Assembly (NCBI RefSeq): GCF_016908015.1
Contig: NZ_JAFBDB010000003.1
Span: 310,001 to 374,000, forward strand
Reading direction: 5' to 3'
Length of the DNA: 64,000 bases
Source of the DNA: Clostridium pascui
GTDB taxonomy: Bacteria; Bacillota; Clostridia; Clostridiales; Clostridiaceae
Shown: positions 17,547 to 27,224 of the stretch, piece by piece
How positions within the stretch are numbered: the first letter of the stretch is position 1
How the letters are laid out: every line of letters begins with the position of its first letter
The notes under the pieces: model-generated
Database searches by the model: none
Told to the model about the DNA's origin: nothing
Seen by the model: only the letters and a program-made list of their open reading frames with translations
Program-made: the position numbers and the translations under genes

Positions 17547-18554
17547 CTACTTATAACTTATAGATTTAAATTCATCTACAAAATCTTGCCTATAGTCCTT
17601 ATCTTCATATATTTTAATAAGCTTATTAATAAAAAATTCCTCTCCCCAAGGTTGTTTTTCCTCATAATATTGTATTCCTAATTGCCAATAAGCTTGAGGA
17701 AATTCTATTAAAGCTGCCATAATTGGAATATCATCATTGTCTAATGCATATACACCATTATAAGAGTCTAATATAAGCTTTACATTATCCACATCCCACT
17801 TTCCATTTTTCATAACCCTTATAATTAAACTACTTAAATCATGCAGGTGAGTATCTAAAAGACAATAATCAAAATCAATTATATTTATATCTCCACTTTC
17901 TTCTATGAGTACATTATGATGAGCATAATCATGATGACAAAAGCCCTTGAGCTTATATTCTGATACCATCTTTGAAAGATATTTAGTATTTGATAGATTC
18001 CCTAATGTTTTATCTATTCTTCCCAGTTCTTCTTCCATAGATTCTAAATATAAATTATCAAATTCTGTTCTTTGAGCTTTTGAAAGTATTGTATCTTTAA
18101 ATTTTAATAAATCTCCTTTTTTCTTTAAAAAATCTCTAGACCAATTAAACCAACCCGTTCTTACTTCCATTTTTTTATCTACTATAAACCCCAAGCTTTT
18201 TTTATGAAGATCTGCAAGCTTTGATGCAGCTGCCATAACATCTAAAGGATTACTATAGTTGCATTCTCTTGCGTTTATCCAAGGAGTTAAATATGCAAAA
18301 TAAGATCCTATTTGTACATACTCACCTCCATCCTTATTTTTTATTATTGTAGGAGTGCTTTTAAATTTTTTATTTTGTAGATGCTTTATAGCTCCAATTA
18401 CAAATAAAAAACGAGAAAGATTATAATTTATAACCTTCAAACAGTAATCTTCCTCTTCCCCTGATATTTTATATACATTTTTTATCTTTGTCATATCTAA
18501 TACATCTAAATTATATTTGTCTTTTACAACTTGTTTTACATTGTCTATGTTCAT
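17547..18554 (-). CDS. CotS-family spore coat kinase-like protein
   Basis: 335-residue CotS/YutH-family protein. The catalytic loop CHHDYAHHN and the IIDFDYC metal site are intact. It is the first gene of the CotS operon that continues with the pseudokinase and another CotS gene. It diverges from the second GT4 gene (18733) across a 178-base gap, repeating the CotS/GT4 divergent arrangement at 14.5 kb. That shared gap probably holds both sporulation promoters, but I could not place sigma-E or sigma-K boxes with confidence. Confidence 0.88.
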   Translation of the reverse strand: MNIDNVKQVVKDKYNLDVLDMTKIKNVYKISGEEEDYCLKVINYNLSRFLFVIGAIKHLQNKKFKSTPTIIKNKDGGEYVQIGSYFAYLTPWINARECNYSNPLDVMAAASKLADLHKKSLGFIVDKKMEVRTGWFNWSRDFLKKKGDLLKFKDTILSKAQRTEFDNLYLESMEEELGRIDKTLGNLSNTKYLSKMVSEYKLKGFCHHDYAHHNVLIEESGDINIIDFDYCLLDTHLHDLSSLIIRVMKNGKWDVDNVKLILDSYNGVYALDNDDIPIMAALIEFPQAYWQLGIQYYEEKQPWGEEFFINKLIKIYEDKDYRQDFVDEFKSISYK

Positions 18555-18732
18555 ACAGCCTCCTCATAATATGCATACTTATATTTTTATTATATGAATT
18601 ATATGGCTTTGAGGTGACATACATATAATATAGGTTTATTTTAGATCATAAGGCACATTTTCTCATTTTAATAATATTAATAATATATATACACATAATT
18701 TCAATCTATAAGCTTTAACAGGAGGTAGATGT

Positions 18733-19851
18733 ATGAAAATAGCCATTGATGGAAGAGGGATAGGTTGGTATAATGGCACAGGTATAGGAACATATACTGA
18801 AAATTTAGTTAAAAATATGATTAACTTAGATAAAGAAAATGAATTTTTTATTTATTGGTGGGGAAAAAACTATGATAAATTTAAAATGGATAATTCTCAT
18901 ATAATACTTAGCTCTAAAAAGCACAAAAGTTTCTTTGAAAAATATTACTTTGGTGAAAATTCAAGAAGAGAAGGTATAGATTTATTTCATGTGCCTCAAA
19001 ATGGTATAGGCTTGGATGAAAGCATTTCTTGTAAAAAGGTAATCACTATTCATGATTTAATTCCATATATAATGCCCGAAACTGTTGGTGATGGATATTT
19101 AAACAAGTTTTTATCTTCTCTGCCAAAGCTTGTAGAATTAAGCGATGGAATACTTACTGTATCCGAATACTCAAAAAAAGACATACTTAGATTTTTTCCC
19201 ATTGATGAAAGTAAAGTTTATGTTACCCCCTTAGCTGCAGACAAAAAATACACACCTTTAGACAAAGAAAAGTGTAGGCAGGCTCTTGGAAAAATCTATA
19301 ACATAACTAAACCATTTATATTATATATAGGGGGCTTCAGCCCAAGGAAAAATGTTAACTCTCTTATACTTGCATTTTCAAAAGTATATAAGGATTTGCC
19401 CAAGGAGTATTCACTAGTTATTACAGGTGCAAATAAAGACAGCCTAGAAGAGTTATTTAATTTAAGTCAAACCCAAGAGATATCTTCAAGAATAAAGTTT
19501 ACTGGATTTATACCAGAAGAGCATCTTCCTTGGTTTTATAATGCCTCTGATGTTTTTGTATATCCTTCTTTATATGAAGGTTTCGGACTTCCTCCTCTAG
19601 AGGCAATGAGCTGCGGTACTCCTGTTATAACCTCTAATATTTCCTCTATTCCTGAGGTTGTTAAAGATGCAGGAATACTTATAAATCCCTTAAATAGACA
19701 AGAATTAGAGGATGCCTTATTAAAAACATTGTCTAATGAAAGTATTTTGAATGAATTAAGTGAAAAAGGATTAAAACAATCAAAGTTATTTTCTTGGCAT
19801 AATACAGCATTGGCTACATTGGATGCTTATAAAAAAATACTGGGTTCTTAG
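18733..19851 (+). CDS. GT4 family glycosyltransferase of the spore-surface cluster (second copy)
   Basis: 372-residue GT-B glycosyltransferase, paralogous to the gene at 14613: IAIDGRGIGWYNGTGIGTY start, YIGGFSPRKN, and the EX7E segment LYEGFGLPPLEAMSCG. A strong AGGAGG ribosome site precedes the ATG. It diverges from a CotS gene, so the CotS-GT4 unit has apparently been duplicated. The product probably adds a sugar to a spore coat or exosporium component; donor and acceptor are unknown. The last codons pair with downstream sequence to form the terminator. Confidence 0.88.
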   Translation: MKIAIDGRGIGWYNGTGIGTYTENLVKNMINLDKENEFFIYWWGKNYDKFKMDNSHIILSSKKHKSFFEKYYFGENSRREGIDLFHVPQNGIGLDESISCKKVITIHDLIPYIMPETVGDGYLNKFLSSLPKLVELSDGILTVSEYSKKDILRFFPIDESKVYVTPLAADKKYTPLDKEKCRQALGKIYNITKPFILYIGGFSPRKNVNSLILAFSKVYKDLPKEYSLVITGANKDSLEELFNLSQTQEISSRIKFTGFIPEEHLPWFYNASDVFVYPSLYEGFGLPPLEAMSCGTPVITSNISSIPEVVKDAGILINPLNRQELEDALLKTLSNESILNELSEKGLKQSKLFSWHNTALATLDAYKKILGS

Positions 19852-19870
19852 GATTTAGAACCCAGTATTT
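19835..19870. terminator. Bidirectional terminator overlapping the ends of two convergent genes
   Basis: Perfect 14-bp stem (19835-19848 with 19857-19870) with an eight-base loop, bounded by A and T runs. It includes the last codons of both the GT4 gene and the convergent solute-binding protein gene. Confidence 0.85.
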
Positions 19871-21126
19871 TTAAGTTTTTCCTTTATATTTTTTTCAACA
19901 TCTAAAGTATTTTCTTTTAAGCTTTTCTTTTCTTTCATAATATCATATATATGTTTTTCAAATTCACCTTTTATATAAGGATAGTTAGCACCATACGAAT
20001 TGTAAAATGATTGCTTTTGCACATTACTTAAAAATTGCCATACCTTATCTGCTCCAAAGTATTCTACAGAGTTTAATACGGCCTTGCTTTGTTGAATATT
20101 TAAGTTACATGGAAATATAGAGTATTGCGCAAATAAATCAAGCTGCAATTTTTCATTATCTAATAAGAATTCAAAAAATGCATTAATTAAATTGTTATAT
20201 TTACTGTTATCTAATGCAATTAGATTATTTCCATTAATGGACACAAACTTATTTCCACCAGCTTCAAAGGAAGGCATAGCCGCAATTTGAAATTTCCCCT
20301 TTAGCTCAGGAGCCTTTTCTTCTAATATCTTAAGTTCTTTATAATTTGCAATAAAAGACACTACCTTACCAGATTTTATGGAGTTTAAGGAAAACCTCTG
20401 TTTATCATCCTTCAAAATTCCTCTTTTTCTTAACTCTCTTATCAAATTAATTGACTTCATGGATTCAGATGATGATATATACACATTATCCTTTGAGTCT
20501 ATCAATACCTTATTTAATTGGCTTAAGAACATCTCATAGTAATCAATAGAGTTTCCAGATAAAAAACTATATGATATTTTAGAATCCTTTTTTAGTCTTT
20601 CATATTGATTTATGTAATCATCCCAGGTATTTATGTCCTCTATTTTAATTTTATACTTAGAAAATATATCTTTTCTATAAACCATAACATATGGATTGCT
20701 TTCTATAGGTACAGCATATATCTTTTCATTAAGAGATATATTATTCAAGGTTTCCTTTTTAAATAGATTCTTACGACTACTTACTATACTAGTTACATTT
20801 CCCAAGTCATCCTCATATTTTTTTAGATAGTAAGGAGTGTCCCTATCTTGTATCATAAATATATGAGCCTCATTTTGTAGCTTATCTTCTATATTTAAAT
20901 CTTTCCCATTAGCTAATTTTATGTTTATAGTAGTTTTAGGATATACCTTTTTAAAAGCTTGTGCTACAAACTTCATGCTAGCTTCATATTCTTCGCTGCA
21001 CCATATATTTATTACACCCCGTATGTTCTTAGGAGCATTAGATTCACCTATGCTTTTACAAGAAGAAACACTAATAAAAAATATAAGAATTAGAAAAAGT
21101 GAACTGAATTTCCTATATCTTTTCAT
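19855..21126 (-). CDS. Extracellular solute-binding lipoprotein (family 1), orphan
   Basis: 423-residue lipoprotein with a signal peptide ending at Cys23 (SVSSC), then INIWCSEEYEASMKFVAQAFKK, the start typical of sugar-type ABC-transporter binding proteins. Middle segments such as IYAVPIESNPYVMVYRKDIF and the WDDYINQYERLKK region fit the same family. No permease or ATPase gene lies nearby, so it either works with a remote transporter or has another role at the cell surface. It lies between the spore-surface cluster and the lar genes and has its own terminator. Confidence 0.82.
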   Translation of the reverse strand: MKRYRKFSSLFLILIFFISVSSCKSIGESNAPKNIRGVINIWCSEEYEASMKFVAQAFKKVYPKTTINIKLANGKDLNIEDKLQNEAHIFMIQDRDTPYYLKKYEDDLGNVTSIVSSRKNLFKKETLNNISLNEKIYAVPIESNPYVMVYRKDIFSKYKIKIEDINTWDDYINQYERLKKDSKISYSFLSGNSIDYYEMFLSQLNKVLIDSKDNVYISSSESMKSINLIRELRKRGILKDDKQRFSLNSIKSGKVVSFIANYKELKILEEKAPELKGKFQIAAMPSFEAGGNKFVSINGNNLIALDNSKYNNLINAFFEFLLDNEKLQLDLFAQYSIFPCNLNIQQSKAVLNSVEYFGADKVWQFLSNVQKQSFYNSYGANYPYIKGEFEKHIYDIMKEKKSLKENTLDVEKNIKEKLKNTGF

Positions 21127-21151
21127 ATTTACATCACCTTTTACAACCCTT

Positions 21152-21370
21152 TTAATTTATAATTTGTTTAACACATTCATTAATACCGCTAAAATTACTT
21201 CCTGATTTTTCACTTATTTTTATTAAGTCCACTTCATTCATGCTTCCATTTATTAATATATCCATGCGGTCTACTTCATATCCTTTAGGAATCATGCATT
21301 TTATTGTAATCCTTTTAAAAACTTCTTATAAGTCTTCCTTATATCTAAAGTTATCCTCTCCATAGATCAT
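21152..21370 (-). pseudogene. Small gene after larB interrupted by an in-frame stop
   Basis: Starting at an ATG three bases after the larB stop, one frame runs MIYGEDNFRYKEDL, then a TAA at 21328-21326, then continues without interruption for 57 codons (EVFKRITIKCMIPKGYEVDR ... NECVKQIIN). A single CAA-to-TAA change would explain the break. Alternatively only the downstream part is a gene, starting at the ATG at 21295 (47 residues), but no good ribosome site precedes it. I do not recognise the product. Nothing else is seen between larB and the solute-binding protein gene. Confidence 0.4.
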
Positions 21371-21373
21371 GAA

Positions 21374-22135
21374 TTATATGTCTTTATTCTCCAATTTATT
21401 AATAATACTTGCGGAATATCCAGCTCCAAACCCATTATCTATGTTGACTACAGTAACTCCACTTGCACAACTGTTAAGCATACATAAAAGTGCAGATAGT
21501 CCATTGAAATTTGCTCCATATCCTACACTTGTTGGAACTGCAATAACTGGTTTATCTACAAGACCACCTATTACACTTGCTAAAGCGCCTTCCATTCCTG
21601 CCACTACAATAACTACCTTTGCTCCTCTTATATCATCCAATCTATTAAACAATCGGTGTATCCCGGCAACCCCTACGTCATATATTCTTTTTACTTCATT
21701 TCCAAAGGTTTCTGCAGTTATAGCTGCTTCTTCAGACACAGGTATGTCAGAGGTTCCTGCAGTAACTACAGTTATATAGCTTGAGCTCTTTTTTACCTCC
21801 GTTTGCATAATTCTTATTATTCTTGCTTCCTTGAAATACTCAGCTTTGTCACATATACGTTTTATTTCTATATACATTTCCTCTGTAGCCCTTGTAGCTA
21901 GTATATTATTTTCCCTTGTCATCATAAATTTCACTATGCTTTTCACTTGTTCTACAGTTTTTCCTGCACAGTATATTACCTCTGGGTAACCTACTCTAAG
22001 TTCTCTATGATTATCTATGTTTGCAAAGCCTAAGTCCTTAAATGGAAGTTCCTTTAATTTATTTAATGCCTCATCTATCTCTAAATTATCTTCTTTAACC
22101 TTTAAAAGAAGTTCTCTTAACTCCCTTTCATTCAT
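21374..22135 (-). CDS. larB: Nickel pincer cofactor biosynthesis protein LarB
   Basis: LarB carboxylates and hydrolyses nicotinic acid adenine dinucleotide in the first step of nickel-pincer nucleotide synthesis. The 253-residue product carries the PurE/AIR-carboxylase-like C-terminal domain with VTAGTSDIPVSEEAAIT, VVIVVAGMEGALASVIGG, VPTSVGYGANFNGLSALL and NIDNGFGAGYSA. The start is the ATG at 22135, eight bases after AAGGTGG, inside the larE end. It overlaps larE by eight bases and closes the larC-larE-larB operon. larA, encoding the racemase that uses the cofactor, is not in the window. Confidence 0.94.
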   Translation of the reverse strand: MNERELRELLLKVKEDNLEIDEALNKLKELPFKDLGFANIDNHRELRVGYPEVIYCAGKTVEQVKSIVKFMMTRENNILATRATEEMYIEIKRICDKAEYFKEARIIRIMQTEVKKSSSYITVVTAGTSDIPVSEEAAITAETFGNEVKRIYDVGVAGIHRLFNRLDDIRGAKVVIVVAGMEGALASVIGGLVDKPVIAVPTSVGYGANFNGLSALLCMLNSCASGVTVVNIDNGFGAGYSASIINKLENKDI

Positions 22136-22952
22136 TATCCATGCCACCTTTTATATTTACATTCATACTTCCTGTTCTATATCCTTCTAGATCTAATGTC
22201 ACATATTTGTAACCTACATTCTTTAAACCTTCTATTATACTTTTTCTTACGTCCTTATCTAAAAGGTTATTTATTTGTTCATTATATACTTCTATGCGAG
22301 CTAAATCTCCATAGCTTCTTATACGTGAGCCCTTAAACCCAGCTTCAGCTAAGTAATTCTCTCCCTTTTCAATTTTATTAAGCTCTTCTAATTTTATTTC
22401 TTCCCCATATGGAATCCTAGATAATAAACAAGCATAAGATGGCTTGTCCCAAGTGATAAGCCCTAATTCTTTAGATATTTCCCTTATGTCCTTTTTAGTA
22501 AGTTTACATTCTAATAATGGACTTTTTATATTAAGTTCCTTAAGCGCTCTCATCCCTGGTCTATAATCCTTTGTATCATCTAAATTGCTTCCATCTACTA
22601 CATAATCTATTCCCATTCTGTTTGAAAATTCTTTTATTTTACTAAACACATGTGTTTTGCATATATAGCACCTATCTTCAGGATTATATTTTATCTCTTC
22701 TAGCATAGGAAACTCCAAAAAATAATGTTCTATTTTTAACTCTTTTATTATACTTTCCACTTCTTTTATTTCTCTATCAGGTATATACGGTGCTTTTACA
22801 GTTATGGCAATAACATCCTTACCAATTGCATCTTGACAAACCTTTAATAAAAAAGTGCTATCTACTCCTCCAGAAAAGGCAACTACAATTTTTTTAAGAG
22901 ATTTTACATAGTTTATAAGGTCATCATACTTCTCATTATACAATTTACTCAC
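22128..22952 (-). CDS. larE: Pyridinium biscarboxylate sulfur transferase LarE
   Basis: PP-loop enzyme that adenylates the pyridinium biscarboxylate intermediate and inserts sulfur. The 274-residue product has the PP-loop SGGVDS at residues 27-32. Three cysteines lie in the positions CYIC (Cys95, Cys98) and SYAC (Cys175). The single-cysteine form (L. plantarum) sacrifices its own cysteine sulfur, whereas the three-cysteine form binds a [4Fe-4S] cluster that relays sulfur. The triad here suggests the cluster type; that is inference from pattern. It overlaps larC and larB by eight bases on each side, so translation is coupled. Confidence 0.94.
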   Translation of the reverse strand: MSKLYNEKYDDLINYVKSLKKIVVAFSGGVDSTFLLKVCQDAIGKDVIAITVKAPYIPDREIKEVESIIKELKIEHYFLEFPMLEEIKYNPEDRCYICKTHVFSKIKEFSNRMGIDYVVDGSNLDDTKDYRPGMRALKELNIKSPLLECKLTKKDIREISKELGLITWDKPSYACLLSRIPYGEEIKLEELNKIEKGENYLAEAGFKGSRIRSYGDLARIEVYNEQINNLLDKDVRKSIIEGLKNVGYKYVTLDLEGYRTGSMNVNIKGGMDNE

Positions 22953-24146
22953 CCCATACTTTCAATTCTTCTATTTCCATTTTTATATCTTCATATAATC
23001 TTATAAAAGGTATACTTCTTTCTAAAGCAATTGCTTTTATATCCTCAAATTCAGGCTTATATTTAACTACATCTCCATCAATATAACATACTTTTACTTT
23101 TATTTCTCCATAAGAAGTGCTTATACTTTTTACATCTCTATCTAAGATACTCTTTGCTACCTTGTATCTTCTAAGTCCTATAGTTGTCGTTTCATTAAAT
23201 AATATATTCCTGATATCTTTTTCTTTTTCTTCTGTATGCAATACAGATAGCTTTATAGCAGGTCTTCCCTTTTTCATAACTATAGGAGTTAAATATGCAT
23301 CTTGAGCTCCAGCACTTAAAAGCCTATCTATTACATATGGATAAATCTCCGAACTCATATCGTCTATATTACATTCAGTTACAAAACACTGTTTTTTTTT
23401 TCTTCCTTTTCAGCAATAAATACTCTAAGTACATTAGGTATCTTATCAAAATTCTTGTATCCTATACCATATCCAACCTTTAATATCTTAAATTCTTCTC
23501 TATCCGTAAATTGCTTTACTAAAGATTTTAATATGGCAGCTCCAGTTGGAGTAGTTGCTTCAAAAGGCACACTTCCCTTTCTTATTGGTACATTCTTAAG
23601 TATTTCTACTGTAGCTGGCGCAGGTACTGGCAGTACTCCATGAGCGCAATGAACAAATCCACTACCTACCTCTACAGTAGAACAAAATATTTCTTCAATA
23701 TCTAAGTAATCACAGCATATTGCTGCTCCAACAATATCTATAATAGAATCTGTCGCTCCAACTTCATGAAAATGAACTTCATATAACTCCTTATTATGAA
23801 CTTTGGCCTCTGCTTCTGCCACTTTCTTAAATATATTTAAACTTAAATCTTTTACTTTCTCTTTAAGATTGCTAGTTTTTATTATATCTTCTATATCCTT
23901 TAAATTTCTATGATGATGGTGATTATGTTCATCATGATGGTGATGAGGCCTTAAATCCACATTTACCTTGGTTCCTAATATTCCATTTTTAATTTCTTTA
24001 GTTATATTTAATTCATATTCATCATTTATATCAAGTTTTTTGAGTTCTTCTACAAGATATTCCTTAGGAACTCCTAAATCCATCATAGCCGCTAAATTCA
24101 TATCTCCACTGATTCCAGAAAAGCAATCATAATACAGTATATTCAT
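22945..24146 (-). CDS. larC: Nickel insertion protein LarC, expressed by -1 frameshift (larC1 + larC2)
   Basis: CTP-dependent nickel insertase for the pincer cofactor. The first frame (24146-23379) encodes LarC1 (YYDCFSGISGDM, a histidine-rich nickel-handling loop of two HHHH runs, PTGAAILK), ending at TAA 23381-23379. The second frame (to 22945) encodes LarC2 (IDDMSSEIYPYVIDRL, TPIVMKKGRPA). A slippery A AAA AAC sits in frame 10-12 bases before the first stop; a -1 shift there joins the halves into one protein of about 400 residues (KKQCFVTECNIDDMSSEIYP). The inner ATG at 23358 has no ribosome site. L. plantarum larC is also made by programmed frameshifting. The ATG at 24146 follows GGGTG. 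Confidence 0.92.
23391..23397 (-). promoter_or_regulatory. larC slippery heptamer A AAA AAC
   Basis: On the minus strand a run of ten A followed by C gives A AAA AAC in exactly the X XXY YYZ phase for a -1 shift. A purine-rich AAAGGAAG lies just upstream and could act as an internal Shine-Dalgarno, though it is closer than the usual 10-14 bases for -1 stimulation. I see no obvious downstream pseudoknot by eye. Confidence 0.8.
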
Positions 24147-24215
24147 AAATTTCACCCATCCCTTTATCTATAAAAATTAAGCATTTTAATATATTATAAT
24201 TTTACCACATTTTAC

Positions 24216-24821
24216 TTATTTAGATACATATGGATTTCCTGAAACAAAAAATCTCCAAGGGTAATGCTTAGCTTCTTCAGCATAATCAATCCCAATTCTA
24301 GGGGATTCCTCAATCTGAAATTCTTCTTTGTTTCCTTCTTCTATGTATATCCTATCTCCCAATAAATCCTCACCATTCATGTCTCTATCAATATTAAGAG
24401 CCATACATAATTTAGAAGGCCCGCTAGTTAAATTAATTATATCTCTTTTCTTTAGTTCATCATAGTTCTTGTTAAACCTTCTTCTACTCATAATTTCTTT
24501 TCCTTGCAAAGGCTCAACAGCTCTTATTAATACTGCCTGAGCTATTCCTTCCTCCCTTGCTACTACATTCATACAATAATAAAGTCCATATATGAAATAC
24601 ACATAAGCAACTCCAGGTTTTCCATACATAACCTCTACTCTTTTGGTTCTACGGCCACCATAGCTGTGAGCAGCCTTATCTTCTAATCCCATATATGCTT
24701 CTACTTCTACAATCTTACCTGAAGTTATTATATTATTTTCAACAGTGACTAAGTTTTTTCCTAGGAGCTCCCTTGCTACTTCTAAAGTATCCCTATTATA
24801 AAATTCTCTTGACAGCTTCAT
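24216..24821 (-). CDS. DNA-3-methyladenine glycosylase (AAG/Mpg family)
   Basis: Base-excision repair enzyme that removes alkylated purines and hypoxanthine. The 201-residue length is normal for bacterial AAG-type proteins. Motifs seen: ELLGKNLVT near the start, IVEVEAYMG.EDKAAHSYGGRRTKR (active-site Glu region), VYFIYGLYYCMNVV, QAVLIRAVEP, and LTSGPSKLCMAL. The ATG is preceded by AAAGGAGGACA. It follows clpE-like DNA on the same strand but is separated from it by a strong hairpin, so it is probably expressed from its own or read-through transcription. Confidence 0.93.
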   Translation of the reverse strand: MKLSREFYNRDTLEVARELLGKNLVTVENNIITSGKIVEVEAYMGLEDKAAHSYGGRRTKRVEVMYGKPGVAYVYFIYGLYYCMNVVAREEGIAQAVLIRAVEPLQGKEIMSRRRFNKNYDELKKRDIINLTSGPSKLCMALNIDRDMNGEDLLGDRIYIEEGNKEEFQIEESPRIGIDYAEEAKHYPWRFFVSGNPYVSK

Positions 24822-24842
24822 GCAAAATGTCCTCCTTTAAAG

Positions 24843-24876
24843 TTTACAGCCTGGTATTAACATACCAGGCTGTAAA
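24843..24876 (-). terminator. Strong hairpin between the clpE-like gene and the glycosylase gene
   Basis: Perfect 14-bp stem (24843-24856 with 24863-24876) with a six-base loop. The following minus-strand sequence is only ACTTTAAAGG, so the T run is weak; it may terminate only partly and let some transcripts reach the glycosylase gene. Confidence 0.65.
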
Positions 24877-24890
24877 TTCAACTAAAAATT

Positions 24891-27224
24891 TTATAAAACA
24901 TTATTTATTGTTATTTTATCCTTTTCTACACCTAAGTCTATAGTTGAGCCTTCCTTAATACGTTTTTGGAAATAAGCCTCTGTTATTTCATCTTCTAAAT
25001 ATCTTTGAATTGCTCTTCTTAAAGGTCTTGCTCCATATTTTTCATCATATCCCTTTTCAAGAATAAAATCTTTAACATCCTGATTAACCTTTATTTTTAT
25101 ATTCTTTTCGAATAGCTCTTCTTCCACCTCTTTAATCATTAAATCTACTATTCTATATAACTCTTCTTTTGAAAGAGGTTTAAACACTATTGTTTCATCT
25201 ACCCTATTTAAAAATTCTGGTCTGAAAGTGTCTTTAAGTGCATCTCTTACCTGAACTTCTAAAGCTTCATAATCACCACTACCAAATCCTATTTTGCTTC
25301 CCTTAAAATTTGTTCCTGCATTAGATGTCATTATAATTACCGTATTATCAAAGTATACAGTTCTTCCTTGACCATCTGTAAGCCTTCCATCATCCAATAT
25401 TTGAAGTAACATGTTAAATACATCTGGATGAGCCTTCTCTATTTCATCCAATAGCACTACAGAATAAGGTCTTCTTCTAACTTTTTCTGTAAGCTGGCCA
25501 CCCTCATCATATCCAACATATCCTGGAGGTGCTCCTATAAGCTTTGACGAAGTATGCTTTTCCATATATTCAGACATATCCACTCTAATTAACGCTTCCT
25601 CGCTTCCAAATAATTCAGAAGCCAATGCCTTTACAAGTTCTGTCTTTCCTACCCCTGTAGGCCCTACAAATATAAAAGACGAAGGTTTTTTCTTTTTCTT
25701 AAATCCCAATCTATTTCTTCTAATAGACTTTGCCAAAGCATTTACAGCTTCTTCTTGCCCTATTACTCTTTCATGAAGCTTATTTTCTAAATTTAATAAT
25801 CTTTCTCCTTCGTTTTCCTTTACCTTATGAATCGGAATTTTTGTCCACGCCTCTATAACAGAAGCTATGTCTTCTATAGTTAACTCCGCGCTATTGCACT
25901 CCTCTTCAATTCTCTTTAGCTTTTCTTTAATTCTAAACTCTTGTGTTTTATATTCAGCTGCCCTTTCATAATTTCCATTACTAGCTTCTTTTATTATTTC
26001 TTGTTGTATTTTTTCAAGTTCTTCCTTTAAAGATTTCACTTCTATAATACCTTTATTTTTTAAGTTTGCTCTAGAGCTAGCCTCATCAATAACATCTATA
26101 GCTTTATCAGGAAGATATCTGTCATTTATATATCTTTCAGAAAGTTTTACAGCTTCAATTATAACATCATTACTTATATGAACTTTATGATAATCTTCAT
26201 AGTATTTCTTTATGCCCATTAGTATTTCTATAGCTTCTTCTATAGTTGGCTCCTCTACAATTACAGGTTGAAATCTTCTTTCAAGTGCTGAATCCTTTTC
26301 TATGTGTTTTCTATATTCCTCTAAAGTAGTTGCTCCAATAACTTGTATTTCACCTCGAGCTAGTGCAGGCTTTAATATATTAGCAGCATTTATAGCTCCT
26401 CCCTGAGCTTCTCCTGCCCCCATTATATTATGAATTTCATCTATAACTAATATAATATTTCCTTCTTCTTTAGCTTCATCAATTATACTTTTCATTCTTC
26501 CTTCGAATTGTCCTCTAAATTGAGTTCCTGCAACTACTGCTGTAAGATCTAATAAATATACCTCTGCATTAAATAGCTTCGCTGGAACTTCCTTCTTAGA
26601 GATTCTAACTGCTAATCCCTCTGCTATTGCAGTTTTACCTACACCAGGTTCTCCTATAAGTATAGGATTGTTCTTAGTTCTTCTATTAAGGATTTGAATT
26701 ACTCTATCTATTTCTGAATTTCTTCCTATTACAGGATCAACCTCACCATTCTTAGCTCTTTCATTAAGATTTATACCATACTTATCTAAGTTATTTCTTT
26801 TCTTTTTAAATACATTATTTTTTGTCTTTATATTGCTTTTATTTTCCCCATATTCATAGTCCTTGCTATCTTGAAAACCTCTAAACATATTCTTAATTTC
26901 ATCATTTTCAGACATATCCTTTGTTTCATTTTTCTCTAAAGATGTTTCATTACTTGTGGTTAAGCTATTTATTATATTATTAAACATATCATTATTAGCA
27001 AATTCATTTAAATCTACATTTTCAAGCATACTATTCAATTGCTCTGTATAGCTCTCCATATCATCTGAACTAATTCCTGTAGATTCTAAAAGTTGGTTTA
27101 ATGCCGGAAGGCCCATCTTTTTAGCACAGTCTATGCAGACTCCCATTATTTGAGGCTTTCCTCCTTCTATTTTAGAAGTAAATATCGTGGCTACATTTTT
27201 ATGACATATTGAACACAATTTCAT
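24891..27224 (-). CDS. ClpE-like ATP-dependent Clp protease unfoldase with N-terminal zinc finger
   Basis: Hsp100 AAA+ unfoldase, probable partner of ClpP. The 777-residue product begins with a four-cysteine zinc module (Cys4, Cys7, Cys30, Cys33) instead of the ClpC double N-repeat, as in ClpE. Next come a low-complexity linker (about 75-145), the first AAA+ domain (Walker A GEPGVGKT at 191-198), a UVR-like coiled middle (about 390-435), and the second AAA+ domain (Walker A GPTGVGKT; Walker [12 protein letters not shown]). An IGFG loop for docking to ClpP is present after [12 protein letters not shown]. In other Firmicutes CtsR controls clpE; I saw no CtsR direct repeat in the short upstream gap. 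Confidence 0.88.
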   Translation of the reverse strand: MKLCSICHKNVATIFTSKIEGGKPQIMGVCIDCAKKMGLPALNQLLESTGISSDDMESYTEQLNSMLENVDLNEFANNDMFNNIINSLTTSNETSLEKNETKDMSENDEIKNMFRGFQDSKDYEYGENKSNIKTKNNVFKKKRNNLDKYGINLNERAKNGEVDPVIGRNSEIDRVIQILNRRTKNNPILIGEPGVGKTAIAEGLAVRISKKEVPAKLFNAEVYLLDLTAVVAGTQFRGQFEGRMKSIIDEAKEEGNIILVIDEIHNIMGAGEAQGGAINAANILKPALARGEIQVIGATTLEEYRKHIEKDSALERRFQPVIVEEPTIEEAIEILMGIKKYYEDYHKVHISNDVIIEAVKLSERYINDRYLPDKAIDVIDEASSRANLKNKGIIEVKSLKEELEKIQQEIIKEASNGNYERAAEYKTQEFRIKEKLKRIEEECNSAELTIEDIASVIEAWTKIPIHKVKENEGERLLNLENKLHERVIGQEEAVNALAKSIRRNRLGFKKKKKPSSFIFVGPTGVGKTELVKALASELFGSEEALIRVDMSEYMEKHTSSKLIGAPPGYVGYDEGGQLTEKVRRRPYSVVLLDEIEKAHPDVFNMLLQILDDGRLTDGQGRTVYFDNTVIIMTSNAGTNFKGSKIGFGSGDYEALEVQVRDALKDTFRPEFLNRVDETIVFKPLSKEELYRIVDLMIKEVEEELFEKNIKIKVNQDVKDFILEKGYDEKYGARPLRRAIQRYLEDEITEAYFQKRIKEGSTIDLGVEKDKITINNVL

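Noticed and set aside
22945-23358. LarC2 as an independent gene
   Set aside because: No ribosome site before the ATG at 23358, and the slippery A AAA AAC phase precisely joins the two frames.
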